This document shows positions 1 to 38,432 of a stretch of DNA of 64,000 bases, piece after piece. Made by a program: the position numbers and the translations under genes. The notes beneath the pieces are model-generated. The model searched no databases. It was given only the letters and a program-made list of their open reading frames with translations, and had not been told where the DNA came from. Origin of the DNA: Muraenolepis orangiensis (Eukaryota > Chordata > Actinopteri > Gadiformes > Muraenolepididae). Location of the stretch: positions 16,189,694-16,253,693 of the forward strand of contig CM051000.1 of NCBI GenBank assembly GCA_027704905.1, in the 5' to 3' direction. Every line of letters starts with the position of its first letter. Position 1 is the stretch's first letter.

Positions 1-809
1 GGTCACCTCCCACACTAAACATAGCATGAAACATATCACTCTAATCAATTAAACAGTTAATCATTAGTATCATCCTTTTATCTGTTGATCGCAGTATCTA
101 CTTACTAAAGGTCTCTGTGATTCTGTGTCTTTCCCAAGTAGCGTCTGACAGGTACTAGACCACTGGGAAATTTCATAATTGACCACTTTTGTTAAGTAAC
201 CATGTGTTCCAGTCTAGACAGCAAGGTGTAGAAATACACAGAAATGCCCAAGACATAAACAGAACATACCGACACACTTAAACACACGTCAAAAACATGT
301 CAATGCCAATAAACACAATCGCAAATATGAATTAAGGCATGTACTAATGGTGTCGTATACATACATGCGTGCAGATAACTATCATGCCATAATGTATTCA
401 AACAATATGAGCACCAATGCTGCTGTACTAAGGCAAACTAGTGCTAAAGCAGTTAGCTATAAACACACACATGCTCACACCACCAACGTCTTAGGCTTAG
501 GTACTTCTCCTCATGTTGTCACACATACTACGCAAACACACTCAGACAGCAACGCAGTGAGCCAGCCACTGAATTATTAATATTGACCCTGGATCCTTTC
601 AGTGCATAATGAATCATTGCTTTCTTTTCATGTGAGTCAAGCAGATGTGTCAGGGTAAGATGGCCGCCACGTCTGCCCCTCCTCCCTCTCATCTGCACAG
701 CTGACTTCTCCTCCTACTTGTCCTTGACGCTGATTGCCCAGCATCTTGTTTTCAATTAGACACCCCAGTGTTTCATAGGACTCTCTCGGTGTGTTAGAGA
801 CCAGCAAGA

Positions 810-840
810 GACACACACACACACACCACACACACACACA

Positions 841-881
<41 letters not shown>

Positions 882-899
882 ACACACACACACACCACA
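810..899. repeat. Interrupted (CA)n microsatellite
   Basis: CA dinucleotides are interrupted four times by a doubled C, which divides the tract into blocks. This suggests an old array decaying by point mutation. Confidence 0.95.
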
Positions 900-980
900 A
901 GTAGGTGAGTCATGAACACACAAAACCGCAACCCGATATACCTCAATGCACACACTGCTGAGACACACCGCAGAAGATAA

Positions 981-1014
981 GACACACACACATGCACACA
1001 CACACGCACGCACA

Positions 1015-1110
<96 letters not shown>
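981..1110. repeat. (CA)n microsatellite
   Basis: Imperfect CA with GC interruptions, followed by a pure CA run of about 48 units from 1015 to 1110. Confidence 0.97.
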
Positions 1111-1113
<3 letters not shown>

Positions 1114-2702
1114 CCAGTAAGACATCCATTACTCATATTGAGATGTGCTGACATCCTGAAGGTTGACACTTTAGCTTCTCCCCTACTGCCTGGTTTACAG
1201 GGCAACGGGGATATAGGCAATTACAGCACTCGGACATTTCTCCGCCACATTTACATTTTCCTTTACATTTACATTTTCCCCTTGCCTCCCGATGGAGCCG
1301 CCACTGATTGCAGTGAATGTGTAGAGTGTCCCTATAATCTCTGACATGACCCGCAGAGAGCCCACGCGAGTGCTACGGTCAGCGAGCGCCCCGGTAAATG
1401 AGCAGCGAGACGTCAAATACGTTAGCAACATTAGACATTAGCTTTGGTTTACATGCGTACATACAGCTACACTGTGGGAACACATGGCCGCCCAGCGACA
1501 AAACCACCAGACCTGCTTTGCTTTCCCTGGCACAGAGAGCCAGTGGCTTGTTATGGGGGAGGGGGGACGAAAAAATGAAGCGTCTTCATCTGAACTAGAC
1601 TGTGACGCTTGGATGAACCTAACCTGATGAATGACTTTTTACTGTAGTAACTGTAGTAACCGTTACTGTAGTACTGTAACCTGTGGCGGCCCTCTCCTTG
1701 CTCGTACCTCTGTGCCCAGATCTGTATTGATTGGTATTGTATGTGGTTTAAATGTGAACCCAAAGTCATGTCATGCACCCCACACACAAACAACAACTTA
1801 AATTTAGCAGTTGCAGAATTGTGGTTTAAGTAGAATTGTGGTTTAAGGTGTTGGAAATGTTTTGACTTATGCTTGCGACTTGATCATCAAAACAGCTGCA
1901 GTTGTGTGTTCATTATTCAAATGTTTATATCATTTCAGCCTCCTCACATTCAAATGATGTGCTTGTACAGACACTTGCATGCCAACGTGTGAATTGATCA
2001 ATGCGCCAGCTGCTCCCTTGTATTGCTATATTGGAAACCTGCCAGATGTCATTGCTTTGACCTTTGTCAGCAAGGTGATGGTCAGAGAACCACCGCTGCG
2101 TTGAGTACATAGTAGCCACGTTCCATATTCAAATGGTTTAGTATCCAGAATCCATAATGTTGCTCACGTAGGAAATGTAATTTCAGAGCAGTGAAAATGC
2201 TAAACTATAGAGTGATTTCACTATCCACAGGGATGCTGGATTCTAGCAATTTCTTTGGACATTGAGCCCTTGTTGTGGGTAAAGGATTGTGCTCTGTGAG
2301 AGTGTCCTAGGTCTTCTGTTCTCTGCTCTCCACTATACTATACTTGATCAGGGTACCACCCAAGTTGTCTAGGTTTAATAATACGTCTTCAAGATTTTAC
2401 ATGTTATACTACTAGTACAAATTGTAATGGCCCACATTGCCTTACACTTTCTTTAGTCTCAAGGTGGAATTGTCTATCTGTCCGTTCTGAAAGAATTTCT
2501 CTTTGTTGCCTGAAATGGCTGGCAGTTGGATTCCTGAACGATGGGGGCTGTGTAGTTACGTGTGCTAATCATGTCAGGCCATGACCGTGCTAATCCATCC
2601 CCTTTCAAGCAGCTACTGTAAATGTAGCTTGTTCTATATTCCCCCTATTTGGAATAATCCACATACAAACACACACATGTGCATACACGTGTGCATACAC
2701 AA

Positions 2703-2706
<4 letters not shown>

Positions 2707-2766
<60 letters not shown>
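2707..2766. repeat. (CA)n microsatellite
   Basis: A pure CA tract of about 30 units, flanked on both sides by degenerate CA-rich sequence (about 2663-2815). Confidence 0.97.
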
Positions 2767-2769
<3 letters not shown>

Positions 2770-3827
2770 TGTACACATACATAGGCACACATACGCACAC
2801 AAACAAGCACACACATAAATTAAAAAAAACACATTCACCAAAAAAAAAAAAAGACAATTATCCACAGATAAAACAGTTCCACACTAAATCCACACAGATA
2901 ACAAACTCACACCAACATGTCCCACACATTTACAAGCTCAACACATGCAAAAAAACACATTCACAAAAAGGAAGCCCTTTTTTCATTTTACCTCCTATAT
3001 ATATATACAGTATACACTCTCAAACACACATTGTACCACAGCCACATTACACAACGAGTCGCCACCACAAGACTGGGAATAATTCTGCATGCCCTGCTTC
3101 TTTTTTGGGCGCACTGTGGTTGTTTGTCTGTTCATCTCAGGAGATAAACAAGTAGAGGAATGCTGCTGGCCGAGGCGAGGCGGGAGACGCAGCCAAACAG
3201 ATGGAACCGACCAGCGCCGGTAGAACCCTGTCCAGGAAACACAGGCTGCTTGGATAACTATAGATGGAAACTCCTCTGTAGAATGTAATCAGGACATGTA
3301 TTACTACGACATGAAATGTAGGAAAATGCAAGTGTTCACCGGTGCAGAATAATACATGGCGGTTGCTGGCCATGCTGCTGGTGCTGGCGGTGGTCGCGAG
3401 GTAAAGCCACAGAGGAGGCGTGTCCATGTTGAGTAAACATAAGTGTTGGGACTCGGGATGGCAACATTCTCGTAATTAACTACAGAGTGGAATCGGAGTG
3501 AATAGATCCAGGAATACGTTTTCTGTACCTGGAAGCTGAACTACATTGAACTACGGAGATGGGGGGTGGGGGAGGGGGGGGTAAGTGGAAGGCAGGTTGA
3601 GAAGAAGAGTGAGGCGAGTATTGAGAGGGTAAACTGTGGAGTGTAAATCCTCTTTCCCCGTAAGTTTTAATCTCTCAGTGGGCGGTGCCTGTAAGGCCCG
3701 GGCCTTCCGGCAGCCATTAATAACGCTGAGTGACAAGGAGCGCTGGCCCCTGAGTGGGGGCTGGGCACAGGTCACATGACTACATCTATGATGTACCACA
3801 CGCCACGCACCAGTGCTGTGCGTGCTG

Positions 3828-3830
<3 letters not shown>

Positions 3831-3905
<75 letters not shown>

Positions 3906-3936
3906 TCTGTGTCTCTCTGTGTGTGTCTCTCTCTCT
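3831..3936. repeat. (TC)n microsatellite
   Basis: A long CT/TC tract, interrupted near its right end by TGTC and TGTG variants. Confidence 0.97.
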
Positions 3937-4046
3937 TTATATATACTGTATGTATATAAATATATACAGTATATGAAAGGCAACTGAATGAATGAAACAA
4001 TGATATGAGAACGAGAGAGAGAGAGAGTATTGACAATAAGAGCAGT

Positions 4047-4205
<159 letters not shown>

Positions 4206-4606
4206 AGCGAGCGCCTGCATGGCATCCAGTAATAAAGTGAAAGGAAATGAGAGTCCGGGGAAAGAAAGTGTCGCCTCTCAAGTTAACGGGAAGCCGGTGG
4301 CGCTGGGGGGAGGGAGAGCAGGAGAGAGATGAGCCACCGACTGATCGATAACAGGGGGAGAAAATGTGACCGAGGAGATGAATATGGGGTGAGGGGGGGG
4401 GGGGAGTTGGCGGTTGGAGGAGGAAGAAGCAGCCGCGCAGTAGCTGATAAGCCGTGGTTCAATTCTGAAGATCTATTATAAGGGGCTTTGTATGTAGAGG
4501 TTTGCGCTTTATCCCTGTTACACGCTTGTGGTTCTACCCCCTTGACGAAATTGCAATTTTCAGTTTGAAGAAAATAAAATGTGATCATTATTATTCTATT
4601 ATTATT

Positions 4607-4742
<136 letters not shown>

Positions 4743-6489
4743 TGAGTAAAATGCAACATGCAATCAAAGCATTCCATGTTCAGTGACAGTACACTTTCAT
4801 TATGTGGGCCCCGCGTTGCTGGGACCATTATGGTGTTTTACGGTCTGTTGGGTCGAGAACCAGGAGTATTTCACTTGGAGACTCGTTCTACGTCGCTCGC
4901 TTCTGCAGTTATGCAACACTCCGCTCGTTGATGAGGCATAAAAGAAGAGAGAGAGAGGTAAAATGAACGTATTGACAGAGCGCATGATAGAGCGGAGGGC
5001 TTTTATGAGGACATATCTCCATCACGCGCCCTGCATATACGCCCTGCATATACGCCCTGAATATACGCTCAATTATTCAACACTGTGACTAGGGGGAGGG
5101 GGAGGTAAAGGCGGGCCCCCCCCCCCCATCTCTCAATTTCACCCTTATCAGACTCTGGAGGCTTTGGAGACAAGACAGAATCAAAATCAAAACAGAAGAA
5201 ACACACAGGTGGCTTATTTGATACAATTGTACATACATGTTTACCGTCAACGAAGAGTGGTCCATCCTTTGTCTTGTGAGGCTGCTGGTAGTTTCCCAGC
5301 ATGCCTCAGTAGCCCTGTTATACAGCTGTAACGACTCAACTGCTAAATATAAATCTGTTTTGCTGGCGGTGGTTGTAGTGGAGATTTAACGTCATTTTAT
5401 GTCAAATCCTAGAGGATCGTTTTGTGCACGAGGGCTTTGCATGTGTATGTGTATTTGCAGAATTGCATGCATTGGGTCCCTTGTACAAAAACAGAACCTC
5501 CTTTGATTTTGGATGGAAACAAACAAAATGGATATTTAACCAAGCAGTGGAGCTGTGTGGTTTGCTGCGTGGTGAATAACACTAAAGGGAAAAATGAAGA
5601 AAGATAACGAGAGAACAGCAAATGAAGTGAGAAGGAGGGAGAGCAATAATGGGGGGGGGGGGGAAACACAGCAGACGAACCCACGAATGTTCCGGTAAGC
5701 AGTCGGCTTGTCTGTGTGAGTTGGAACTGTCAGTTGGCTGAGATCAGCCCTCAGCCTCCTTCCCCATCGTGCCTCAGCCGAGCAGCATCCAGTACCACCC
5801 GCTTGGCAACAGACTAAAAACTCCATCCATTTTTAATGGGATGTGTTTCAGGCTCCTCTCGTGTGCACTCCTATCCACCACTGGGTGTCAGGCAGCACTT
5901 CCTGTGAGCGGTGGGTCTCAAACACCAAACCCTGAAACAACGTACTTTATGTAGTGGTTTGCAAAATAGTGGTATGGATTTACCGTGGTCCAAATTGTAC
6001 CCCCCCCCCTCCCCAATTCTGATTGTAGCGAGTACAATAACAGCAATATTGCCCACCCTGGCAAGAAGGTATTTTTAAAATATAGATATTGGGCGAGGAC
6101 TAACTTAAACATGGGGGTTTTGTTGGTTCCACCCTATGAAATAGATGTTACTGCTCTGTCTGTTTCTTCACAGTTTCTTTGTCAAAAAGACTATTAACAC
6201 ATTCCCCTTATGGCTTATGTTCTATTAAGTCCTATTGTACCTAATCTTATTTTGAAATATCATGTCCATGTCCATATTTAGCCTTTTAATATGACAACTC
6301 TATTACATGCTCACATCCAATTGAAGGTGTTGTGTTCTTGCTCACTTGCACCATGGTTACACAGCTGTGAAATGAACATCCATGATTTAAAGCAGGCACA
6401 GAGGCACAATACTTGTCTCTGCCAATGCCTTGCTCAGGGCTAGACCTGGAGTTGGTCCCCGACTGCCCATCTGTCCTAGATGCAGAGAT

Positions 6490-6545
6490 CACATTGCGTT
6501 GTATTCGTGCAATGACAATAAAGTTGATTCTTCTTCTTCCCTTAC
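6490..6545 (+). mobile_element. Possible LINE/SINE 3' tail
   Basis: The stretch ends with a conserved-looking 3' end (GCAATGACAATAAAGTTGAT) followed by TTC repeats. This resembles the tails of fish non-LTR elements, which end in AATAAAG plus a short tandem repeat. Only the tail is present. It lies within 30 bp of the snap25 exon 2 acceptor and could supply part of its pyrimidine tract. The family is assigned from memory of such tails and is uncertain. Confidence 0.4.
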
Positions 6546-6603
6546 CTGTGCTTTCTTCTCTCTTCCAGTCCCCGCCCCCTGAGGTCCACGTTCCACAGCC
6601 AAC

Positions 6604-26294
<19,691 letters not shown>

Positions 26295-26937
26295 ACGACT
26301 AAGAAAGCTGTGCTTTCATCCATATATACCCAACCCCCCCACCCCCAACAAGCCCCGCCCCAAACACCTGCGCTATGTACCCTCGGTGGTGCACAACATG
26401 CTTTTATCGTGATACTTACTCTGTAGAGGTTCGCACACATGCACATTACGCCCCCCCCGGCCCCCCCCCTGCCTCTCCTACCGCCCTACCTGTCGTCAAT
26501 GTTGTGCTGTGCCGTCTCTCTTTGGCTTTTGTTAACATATGATAGGCCTGATACCAAACGTCCATGTGTCCCCCCCCTCTCCTCCTCCTCCTCCCTGCTG
26601 TACATAGGGGCCTCTTTGATGGCTTCACAGGTTTAGTTCCCCTGTCTGGTTCTCTCTGTGTCTCACTCTCTCTGTGTGTCTATGCTGTCCTTTTATTTGT
26701 GTTTTTTTAGTACGTGTGCCAGTGTGCTGTCTCTATACCAGTGTGCTGTCTTCTATTCACACTTCAATTGAAACAGAAAACTAAATTGAAGTGGGGGGAT
26801 GTCAACACAAGGGATGTTTTGCCCAGTATTTACCCGTATCTCCGGTTCATTGATCTCATACGGTTCTTTGTTCTTAAAAGGTACAACATACAGTACATAC
26901 ATAAGTACGTTCTTGAGCGTAGTGTGAGCTAGCGCAT

Positions 26938-26938
26938 C

Positions 26939-27018
<80 letters not shown>
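26938..27018. repeat. (CA)39 microsatellite
   Basis: A pure CA tract inside the presumed snap25 3' UTR, so it would be transcribed into mature mRNA. Confidence 0.96.
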
Positions 27019-27020
<2 letters not shown>

Positions 27021-27179
27021 GTCAGGCAAACCTGTTTGAGGCTGTGGAGTTCTGTAGCCATCAGACCGGATCGTTAGCGACACCAGTAGGATGTCCAATG
27101 ACCAATAGGACAGACAGAAAACTGATTAGAAGTCCTCTGAACGAGAGATAGGCTCGGATACATTCGGTCAACACCACCA

Positions 27180-27180
27180 C

Positions 27181-27216
<36 letters not shown>
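27180..27216. repeat. (CTA)12 trinucleotide repeat
   Basis: About 12 CTA units in the presumed snap25 3' UTR. Confidence 0.95.
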
Positions 27217-27475
27217 TTCAACAATATTGCGTTGCTCAATAAGTGTGCTATGCATGTTCCACCGCTGTCGTCAGCTCATAAACAATTGATTTAGGCCGAT
27301 GAAAATACCAGGCCAATCGCATGCTTTTGCATGTGGGCCACACAGGTGACAGGCCTGTGTCTACTGCCCCCTGCGTCACGATAGTGCCACTCTTTCTCGT
27401 CTCACTCGTATAATGTACGTCGTATTACTTTCCAGACTGTGACCATCATTGTAAAATATTACCATGGAACATGCC

Positions 27476-27481
27476 AATAAA
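27476..27481 (+). terminator. snap25: Poly(A) signal of snap25
   Basis: A canonical AATAAA, 1.2 kb after the stop codon and ahead of a tail-to-tail neighbour. Other upstream signals could also be used. Confidence 0.6.
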
Positions 27482-27500
27482 ATCATATAACTGTAGGAAA

Positions 27501-27730
27501 AAAATGAATCCACATCAAGTGTCTATTTGATTTGTGTTCTATTGAGTGACTGTATCGTGTCTGGGAGTTGCATTGCTTGTCCAGCCCAATGAAGAATGGA
27601 ATTCCTAGTTATGCTTTCTATGCAGTTCACTGGAGAGAGCAATATGTTAGGGCTGCGGAGGTTTGAGCGATTCATTACTTGCTTTCTAAACATTTATGCA
27701 GTCATTAACAGACCTCCTGCGCTGTTGGCT

Positions 27731-27829
<99 letters not shown>

Positions 27830-27893
27830 ATCTTTGTCTCTCGCTTTCTGTCTCTCTCTTTGTCTCATGCTTTCGCTTTCTGTCTCTGTGCGC

Positions 27894-27927
<34 letters not shown>

Positions 27928-28930
27928 CTCTCTCTCTCTCGCTGAGTAAAGCAACTGCAATCAGGGCAATTGGAAGCACCTGGCTGAGCCGCTTCTATCA
28001 TATGTTCGTCAAGGGGCTTGTTTGTTAGTCTTATGCCCCATTTTAGCCCTGGCATCTGTATCTGGATGCATTCTCCGGATAGGGAAATTTGCATTTTAAT
28101 GCAAGGCATACATACAAAAAAAGACACAGACACCTCCAATTAGTAAGAATCAGAATCAAAGTTCCTGTGTTCCTACACCATGGTTCGATAAGAATCAGTC
28201 ATGTGGTGTTTGTCAGTACAGTGCTGCTCATTAGAGTGCAGGGTCTCACGAGAAGAACCCTGTAGCTAGCCGGGTTTCAGCGGCTGATTCATGCAGGTGC
28301 CTAAACCGCGGGTGCTTCGGTGGAAGGATGGTTCTCTCGCTCACTACAAGCCTCTGCCTCCAGGCCTAACTGAACATGACACATGACCCACACAAACATA
28401 GTAGCATGAGGTCCTCAAGCACAATACCGACCTAGAATTCGTTTGTCAAGTCAGAGAGTGTATACTGTGATTTACTGACTAAGAATACGGTTTGAAATGA
28501 TCAAGAATACACACAATCTTAACCGTTATTTGCATGCGTACCTATATTTTATTTCTATATTTCTTTACATTAGTTTTACTAGTATTTATATTCAATTGTA
28601 TTTTATGCATACATATGTATGCATACATTAACAATTCATAACGGCCTTCTAGATTTCTCAGAGTGCCATCAACAACATTATATAAAATTGCACCAAATGC
28701 AGTGTTATAGTACATATAAAAACTGTTGCATGTATTTAGGTGGTCAATAGATTGTAATAATCTGTTCCGAGTGCTAGCTTAGTATTTTACGTTGTTCGAT
28801 TTTCCAAAGACAAGGTAGTGGAAGTGTGCAGATGTTTCACACTTCTGCTCCCTGCTGGAGGTTGTTGTGTAGTTCAATTTTCACCACTATTAAACATTAA
28901 AAAGACATGGTGAAGGCAGAGTTTGGTTCC
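27501..28930. other. Intergenic region between convergent snap25 and leo1
   Basis: No gene is visible. It holds a (TC)n tract at 27733-27817 with a short CA and GT tail to 27950. The rest is unique AT-rich DNA. Confidence 0.7.
27733..27817. repeat. (TC)n microsatellite
   Basis: About 42 TC units followed by a short CA tract. Confidence 0.97.
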
Positions 28931-28946
28931 ATATGGCCACCAATTC

Positions 28947-28952
28947 TTTATT
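28947..28952 (-). terminator. leo1: Poly(A) signal of leo1
   Basis: AATAAA on the minus strand, 84 bp after the leo1 stop codon. It implies a very short 3' UTR (about 28930-29035). Confidence 0.65.
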
Positions 28953-29035
28953 AACCAAATGTCACGTTACAGAACAATGTACAGGAGACAAACACATTCA
29001 CACATGAATGAAAAAATTAAATAAAAAAATGCAGC

Positions 29036-33911
<4,876 letters not shown>

Positions 33912-34189
33912 TTCTTACTAATCCAAAGAAACCGTGCCCTACAGGAAGTGAAAAGACGTATTGGGAGTTTTGTTTCCGAGTTCAAGCATCAATGTAATGT
34001 TCGTTTTAGCCACAGGGGGGCAATACAAAGTCAACTATAAACTGCACTTTGCACTTTGCAAATTGTCTATATTGATTTGCTCACGATACATTGCTACATA
34101 TCAAATCCAATGTATTTATAGATCACGTTTTAAAACAACCAGCGTTTACAGAGCGCTGTCCAAATCCATATCGCACCTAAAGAGGTCCA

Positions 34190-34246
34190 TACATATACAC
34201 ACAGGCAGATATTATGCTGCATAATATCTGCCTGTGTGTATATGTA
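34190..34246. repeat. Perfect palindrome, 28-nt arms
   Basis: The arms 34190-34217 and 34219-34246 are exact reverse complements around a single base. It would fold into an almost loop-free hairpin. No terminal features of a transposon are seen. Confidence 0.93.
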
Positions 34247-34264
34247 CCACATCAATCAATGATA

Positions 34265-34359
34265 TTACCACATCAATCTGACTAAATGTGTTAAAGCAAA
34301 CATGTGCATAAATTATGCACATGTTTGCTTTAACACATTTAGTCAGATTGATGTGGTAA
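34265..34359. repeat. Perfect palindrome, 47-nt arms
   Basis: The arms 34265-34311 and 34313-34359 match exactly around one base (34312). It begins 18 bp after the preceding palindrome, and the two share an ACCACATCAATC direct repeat at their junction. Confidence 0.93.
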
Positions 34360-34799
34360 AACAATTACAGCACTGACTGCAGCTCAGTCCAAAATGTTAG
34401 AAATATCAAACATTATGATGCTTCTTGTATTCCATTGAAATTGTCAATTTATCACAGAAGTTATGACACAATTATAAATTATAAAAATTGTATTTACCAC
34501 CACCATTAGTTTGAATGGGAGGTGTTCTAAATTAGCCTACCGTTTTGTGGAAAATAATAAAGCACTAAGTCGTATCACGATTATCGAAATCAAATTATGA
34601 CTTGATGTTTATGACAAGTCTAAAAAAAAAAGACTGTTGTCCTAGCTTTCATCCTTACATCCATAATCTACGTATTGAATAACGACCATAACAAATAGGT
34701 GCATTCATCTGTATCGTTTATTTATCCATTCACTGACAGTTTTACCAGAGTTTGCGTAGTGATCTTTTACCCAGAACGTAGGGTCTTGGTTTCTTTCCT

Positions 34800-35003
34800 A
34801 AAGACTTTCGTCCTATTGGTCATTCAACAAAGAGAGGCGGGACTTGTTTTACTCTCTAGCGATTGGTTAAACGTGCCGCCAGTCAACGAAAAACAGTGGC
34901 TCTGTCTTCCTGTGTCACCGCCCTTGGTACGAGTGAGAAAGTAAGCGTTCATTGGTGAGATTGGAATTATTTGGCACTGTTTATCGGCACCCATTAGCCA
35001 CAG
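34800..35003 (+). promoter_or_regulatory. Probable promoter and untranslated exon 1 of the tropomodulin gene
   Basis: Two ATTGG boxes (inverted CCAAT) occur near 34815 and 34951, and the region is less AT-rich than its flanks. A strong donor CAG|GTAAGC at 35001-35009 could end an untranslated exon that joins the acceptor at 39326-39327. No transcript evidence is available, so this is inference. Confidence 0.4.
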
Positions 35004-38000
35004 GTAAGCAAATAAACTTCTTGGTTTTGTGATCATTGTTCATTTCTGCAAGTATTGTCATTTACGGCACTCTACTTTGTCAATACATTAGCAAGCTGTC
35101 ACTTGCAGACACTTGCGCTTTCTGGCTAGTTGGTTGAGCTAAACTGCTAACGATAACCTCAATCTGAGTGACTGGGAATGCTAGCTCCTCGTTCAGTGTG
35201 TTTCAAACGATGGGACGATTATATGCACATGAATCTCCTCTAGCCGACCTAAGATAACGCCTCTAGCTTCTGAACTAAGCAGAGATATGTCTCCGCGTTA
35301 TGAAGCTATAATTAAGGTTGTCTTCACTCCTGCAGATATTGCTGCTTGTCTATTGGTGACATTCATTTGAGTGTTTTCACTGAGAGCCCGGTATCTTTTT
35401 ATACTAGGTACACGATACACAGTCACATTTCAGACTTGGAAGACACTAGTAAGTCTACTTATTTTTCTCCCAACCCAGTGTGATTGTGTCCCCACCCGTA
35501 CATAATATATATATCTATCTACTTGTACATGTGTACTTGCTGATGGTGTTGATGTTTTATCCACATTTTGATGAGTCATAACTTTTGGGATGGCAAATAA
35601 CACGAAGAAGTCTCAATAGTAATGTTTCGGATAATGTCCTTATTACGTTTGCATGTTCATTAAGGATGTCGATGAACAAATATCGAATGACGTAAATCAG
35701 ATAGACATTCGCAATTGCTACTCTCCTCTTAACTAGTCGTCATTTGGGCGTTTGCCATGTCTGACTACCTACCGAATGAGTCCGAGTGACTCAGCGAGGT
35801 TCTTGTGAATGACCTAGTGTGTTGAAATCTGTACGTTAACTACAGGGTTAGTTTATACAGCAGTGCGCAATGATGAATGAAGGGTGTGGTCCTCCGTGGC
35901 TCAAAGAATGGACCGAGGCCCTGGTCGGTTTAGGGAGGTGTGATATGGCGCGTGGCAAACCGCCAGGTATCCTAAACCTACTCTTGAACTGCATGACGGT
36001 ATCCTTGAGTGAAACTCGCTGACTTGACATGTGTGCAGAGAACACTGTTTTAGTTTCAACAATACTGGTGGTGTCGCTGATCAACAGGTTCCACGGACGG
36101 TATGTTGCTGCGTGTTGCACTCATGTCACAAGAACAACCCGTGTTTGTGCACGGCTTTGTGGCAGTTTATACCTTTTAGCAGTCCGGGGAGGTGCGAGTG
36201 ACATACTGCACACGAACCGCTGGCTGGGTTGCCACCCCATTACATAACATTGTAGAAGGGTGTGATGGGAAGAGCAGGCCGGAAATAAGAGTGAGGATCA
36301 TGTTTGTTTGTTTGAACCCCCCCCCCCCCCTCTTGTTTTCCCACATGGCCACTCCTCCCACATGTCCTTCATGTAACAAGGGAGAGTAGCATGAACAAGT
36401 TAAAGTTAAGGTTAGTAAACAGACATTTACAATTGGCGTGTCCAAAGTATCCCCACTCGGCAGACAGCTCAATGTAAAGAGGATGTTGTAAAAGGATGCC
36501 ATATTCACATCATGGGCAAATGGCTTTTACTTTTTGTTTACTCAGGAATGTACTTTATTGAGTAAAATGAGAGGGATTATCTTCTAATAAGGTGCAGGTA
36601 ATAGTTTGTGTGGAACATATGAGTTTCTTTGTTGTTTGGTATTTCATTAGACTTGTTTGTGGGCTGCATAGAGCTGCATCTCCCTCTTCCAGTGGCTAGG
36701 CCTTCCACTCCCTTCTTCCATCTGTTTCCAATCACCGTCTGGCCTGCAGTCTTTCCCAAGCAGCCTCTGGAGAGGAGAGGAGGAGTATAGAGGAGAGAGG
36801 ACTGCAGAGTGGACTTAAGATAGGACTGGAGTAAAGAGGAGATGAGACTACAGTGATATATATCTTTTTCCTGATAATCTCCTGGAGTTGTAACACATAA
36901 AACGTTATTAAATGCAGTTGGTAGTGAATTAAAAGGCCCGTTATAAGCAATGGATTGCGTTGTTTATCGCAATGAGACGCAAGTGAAAGAACTCTTTATA
37001 TACGATATAAATATTCCTGTTTATCGTCACGGATTTTGACTACTGCTTATGTTTTTTCGAGATGTGATCCAGGTTCACATGACATAAGCCAACACCCTGC
37101 CTTCACCTTTCTTTAACTTGTCTATTATTGTGGGCCAAGCCTTAGGGTGTGTGTCTGTGTGGGGGGGGGGGGGTGCTATTCACCAGATCTGGCGAAGTAG
37201 AATCATGCAACACTGCAGATCCATTTCTCCTTGAACATGATGAAGACACGAGGGGAGGAGGGAAGGAGATGGAGGGGTGTCCCCATGGGCCACCCAGCTG
37301 GGTCACTCTAAATATATATTCCTGTTCTGTAGTAATGGTACACGCTCTGTGTTTCCCTGTTTTACAACATAGCCTCTCCAAGTCCTCCCACGTAACCCAG
37401 CTTTATAATAGCACCAACCGGAAATGCAACAATAATTACTGCTTATTACTTTACTGCTTATATATTTAGGGTTAAGCCTTGAAGTTGTTATTTTATTGCT
37501 CTAGTATGGGTCAATTAAAGACAATTAGAGTGGAGAGAGAGACCAACTGTGGTCCAGAAAGGAGGAGGGTAGAGGGATTGCAGTGGCAAATTAAATAGTT
37601 TTTATTGTTTTCTTCTCACTGAACTTTGTGCTTTCGATTTTCTTTGTTTTTATTATTGTTATTTTTATTGACTTGAAACTATTTTCAAAGAAATGTACAC
37701 GGGATCTCACATCTGTGTGATGAGCTTCAGAGAGGCTCCGCTCAAGCTGATGTGTTGTGTGTGTGGGCTCTCATTCAGCTGAATTCAATCAACAACTTTG
37801 CTAGAACTTTCAAGTGTTTTTCTATCACAAGATAATTTGACTGTGGGATCAATAAGACTTGGCTAATGCATCCTCTGTGTGTCCTTTTCTTTGCATGCTC
37901 ATTATCGTCAATATTACCTGAGTCTCTGCTCTATTATTACTGGCCTGAATAGTGAATAGTCACCCCCGTCCCAGGGACAACAACAAAATAGGCCAGCTGT

Positions 38001-38335
38001 GTATTTGACGAGAAGTGATGTGTTTCCTAAGTTGTTAATATGTACGAGTGGTACAGTGCTCTTTGTGTGTAGTATATTACAGTCTTCTTTAGCAAGCTGC
38101 ACAGACCGCTTATAGGCCCTTCCCAAAAGTGATTTTTTTTATTTTTTATTTTTTTAAGCTTAATTGGCTGCTGAGAAAACAGTTGAAGCTAATGGTTTTT
38201 AAGGAAGTCAACTCGAGCTAGGCAATAATGTAAACATTGAATGTATGTTTAAAGTAATGGCAGAGCAGCACACACTTGTCGATGTCCGATGTTTCATAAT
38301 GGTATTTCATCATAACCGTCCAGCCAAGCTCTTCC

Positions 38336-38432
38336 ACAAACGCAAAACCCTCCCACAAACACAAGCCCCACCCATAAATGCAAGACCCTCCCACAAACAC
38401 AAGCCCCTCCCATAAACACAAGACCCCTCCCC
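38336..38432. repeat. Degenerate 19-20 bp minisatellite
   Basis: About five units of the form CCCTCCCACAAACACAAG, with CATAAA variants, lie in a tropomodulin intron. Confidence 0.75.

Larger units (their letters stand above)
26295..27500 (+). other. snap25: snap25 3' UTR
   Basis: It runs from the stop codon TAG (26292-26294) to a poly(A) signal AATAAA at 27476-27481. It contains C-rich runs, a (CA)n tract at 26938-27018 and a (CTA)n tract at 27180-27216. The end point is inferred from the signal and the following A-rich stretch. Confidence 0.65.
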
